Shown here: positions 40,399 to 40,840 of the stretch, piece after piece
How the letters are laid out: each line of letters starts with the position of its first letter
Numbering within the stretch: position 1 is the stretch's first letter
DNA from: a virus
Direction: 5' to 3' (one strand)
IMG/VR virus record: IMGVR_UViG_3300043446_003385
Coordinates: 1 to 40,840 of that record
Length of the DNA: 40,840 nt
The notes under the pieces: model-generated
What the model was told of the DNA's origin: nothing
The model's input: only the letters and a program-made list of their open reading frames with translations
The model's database searches: none
Program-made: the position numbers and the translations under genes

Positions 40399-40662
40399 AT
40401 GGTTAATTCATCCTCATCCTCCGTTGTTTCCACGCTCGATCTCGTATGCGATATTGTGCGCAATATCAACACGCGCAATTGCACTGCGCGTGACGTGATA
40501 CGTTTGCACCAACTCGCAGACATTGCTTCCCAACTCGCGCAAGCGTGGGAGCATGAGACACGCGAACGCGCACTTGAAGAGCAGGCTTTTGAGCAAGCGG
40601 TTGAGCAGTGGGAACTTGCGGATCGTTTCGGCCACGACACTCACGCCGCATTCGGAAAATAA
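40399..40662 (+). CDS. Small helical protein, 87 aa
   Basis: It starts MVNSSSSSVVSTLDLVCDIV. It continues with ARDVIRLHQLADIASQLAQA, then a long charged helix with ERALEEQAFEQAVEQWELAD, so it is probably an all-helical protein that could oligomerise. It is not recognised. The first 16 bases (ATGGTTAATTCATCCT) are repeated exactly at the next gene start. Two perfect 7-bp hairpins lie in its coding DNA (40450-40467, 40471-40491). GC content is far above that of the structural genes. Stacked hairpins follow the stop. Confidence 0.7.
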   Translation: MVNSSSSSVVSTLDLVCDIVRNINTRNCTARDVIRLHQLADIASQLAQAWEHETRERALEEQAFEQAVEQWELADRFGHDTHAAFGK

Positions 40663-40677
40663 AGTAAAAAAAACCTT

Positions 40678-40708
40678 GACCCCGAAAGGGGTCCAGGGCT
40701 GCCCCTGG
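40678..40708 (+). terminator. Tandem hairpins after the 87-aa gene
   Basis: GACCCC-GAAA-GGGGTC (40678-40693) abuts CCAGGG-CTGC-CCCTGG (40693-40708). No T run follows immediately; TTTTAATTAAAATTTTT lies about 25 bp further. The second hairpin is the repeated element also seen at 40295-40330. Confidence 0.6.
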
Positions 40709-40787
40709 CCCTGCTGTCAAGTGGTATTTATCACTTTTAATTAAAATTTTTGTTTGCGTTTATTCTGAGATTTGTTAATTTTGGCAC

Positions 40788-40840
40788 ATGGTTAATTCAT
40801 CCTATTCCCTCCCCTCCGACGACAATAACGCGCAGGACGC
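40788..40840 (+). CDS. Start of a further small-module gene (partial)
   Basis: ATG 40788 opens MVNSSYSLPSDDNNAQDA and runs off the right edge. The first five codons are identical in DNA to those of the 87-aa gene. A weak TTTGCG, 16 bp, TTAATT lies 7 nt before the ATG, the same layout as its neighbours. Confidence 0.55.
   Translation, partial: MVNSSYSLPSDDNNAQD

Noticed and set aside
40386-40720. Three minus-strand frames over the 87-aa gene
   Set aside because: High GC content leaves several antisense frames open; Ser/Cys/Arg-rich composition is typical of such shadows.
1-40840. tRNA genes, CRISPR arrays, integrase or transposase
   Set aside because: I looked for cloverleaf-like stems, regular spacer repeats and catalytic motifs of recombinases and saw none. 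The tandem repeats present are in coding frames.

Overview
The window is a block of a tailed double-stranded DNA phage (Caudoviricetes) genome. It holds a near-complete head, packaging and tail gene set, and no ribosomal RNA, tRNA, CRISPR or integrase gene is visible. From position 1 to about 38.9 kb the DNA is strongly AT-rich (about 30% GC by eye), and nearly all genes lie on the minus strand, so transcription runs from right to left. The genetic code is standard: TAA, TAG and TGA all serve as stops. No sheath gene is seen between the neck/terminator-type genes and the tail tube, and the tape measure is 2928 residues long, so a long flexible (siphovirus-like) tail is the best inference. Motifs in the tape measure (repeated GYIPNFA-type segments) recall, from memory, large marine and freshwater phages. 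The host cannot be named from this window.

Layout in order of transcription (minus strand, right to left): a tail-tube paralogue (37919-37023), a PhoH-like ATPase, an acidic zinc-ribbon protein, a phage sigma factor, a helix-turn-helix/coiled-coil protein (small-terminase candidate), a C2H2 zinc finger fused to an ERCC4-type nuclease, large terminase, portal, a protease-scaffold fusion, a decoration-type protein, the major capsid protein with a strong terminator, two small virion proteins, two giant repetitive fibre/adhesin proteins (1488 and 1963 aa), a three-gene plus-strand island (tail assembly chaperone-like), three connector/neck/tail-terminator type genes, the major tail tube with a strong terminator, the tape measure, and the start of another tail-tube-fold gene in the distal-tail position. 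Adjacent genes often overlap by ATGA or TAATG, which suggests translational coupling.

At 37.95-38.9 kb a plus-strand Zn-dependent deaminase gene and a minus-strand conserved phage gene converge and overlap by 91 bp. After a G-tract-rich gap (38896-39242) the character changes completely. From about 39.05 kb to the end the DNA is much more GC-rich (except one AT-rich gene), genes are tiny and on the plus strand, and Shine-Dalgarno sequences are absent. Most of these genes carry a sigma70-like promoter whose -10 box ends 6-9 nt before the ATG, predicting leaderless or near-leaderless mRNAs. Hairpins with GAAA loops separate the units. A 14-bp perfect inverted repeat (extending to about 20 bp with one indel) brackets five of these small genes (about 39.05-40.3 kb). 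This is the most unusual part of the window and looks like an early or host-takeover module, or a small mobile cassette.

The structural region suggests a regulatory logic. The phage sigma factor and its zinc-ribbon neighbour may drive late transcription from short AT boxes (TTTATTATATA, and A/T tract plus GTGTAA) found just upstream of several structural genes. Two of these sites lie in the roughly 30-bp gaps directly behind the strong terminators of the capsid and tail tube genes, where a restart would be needed.
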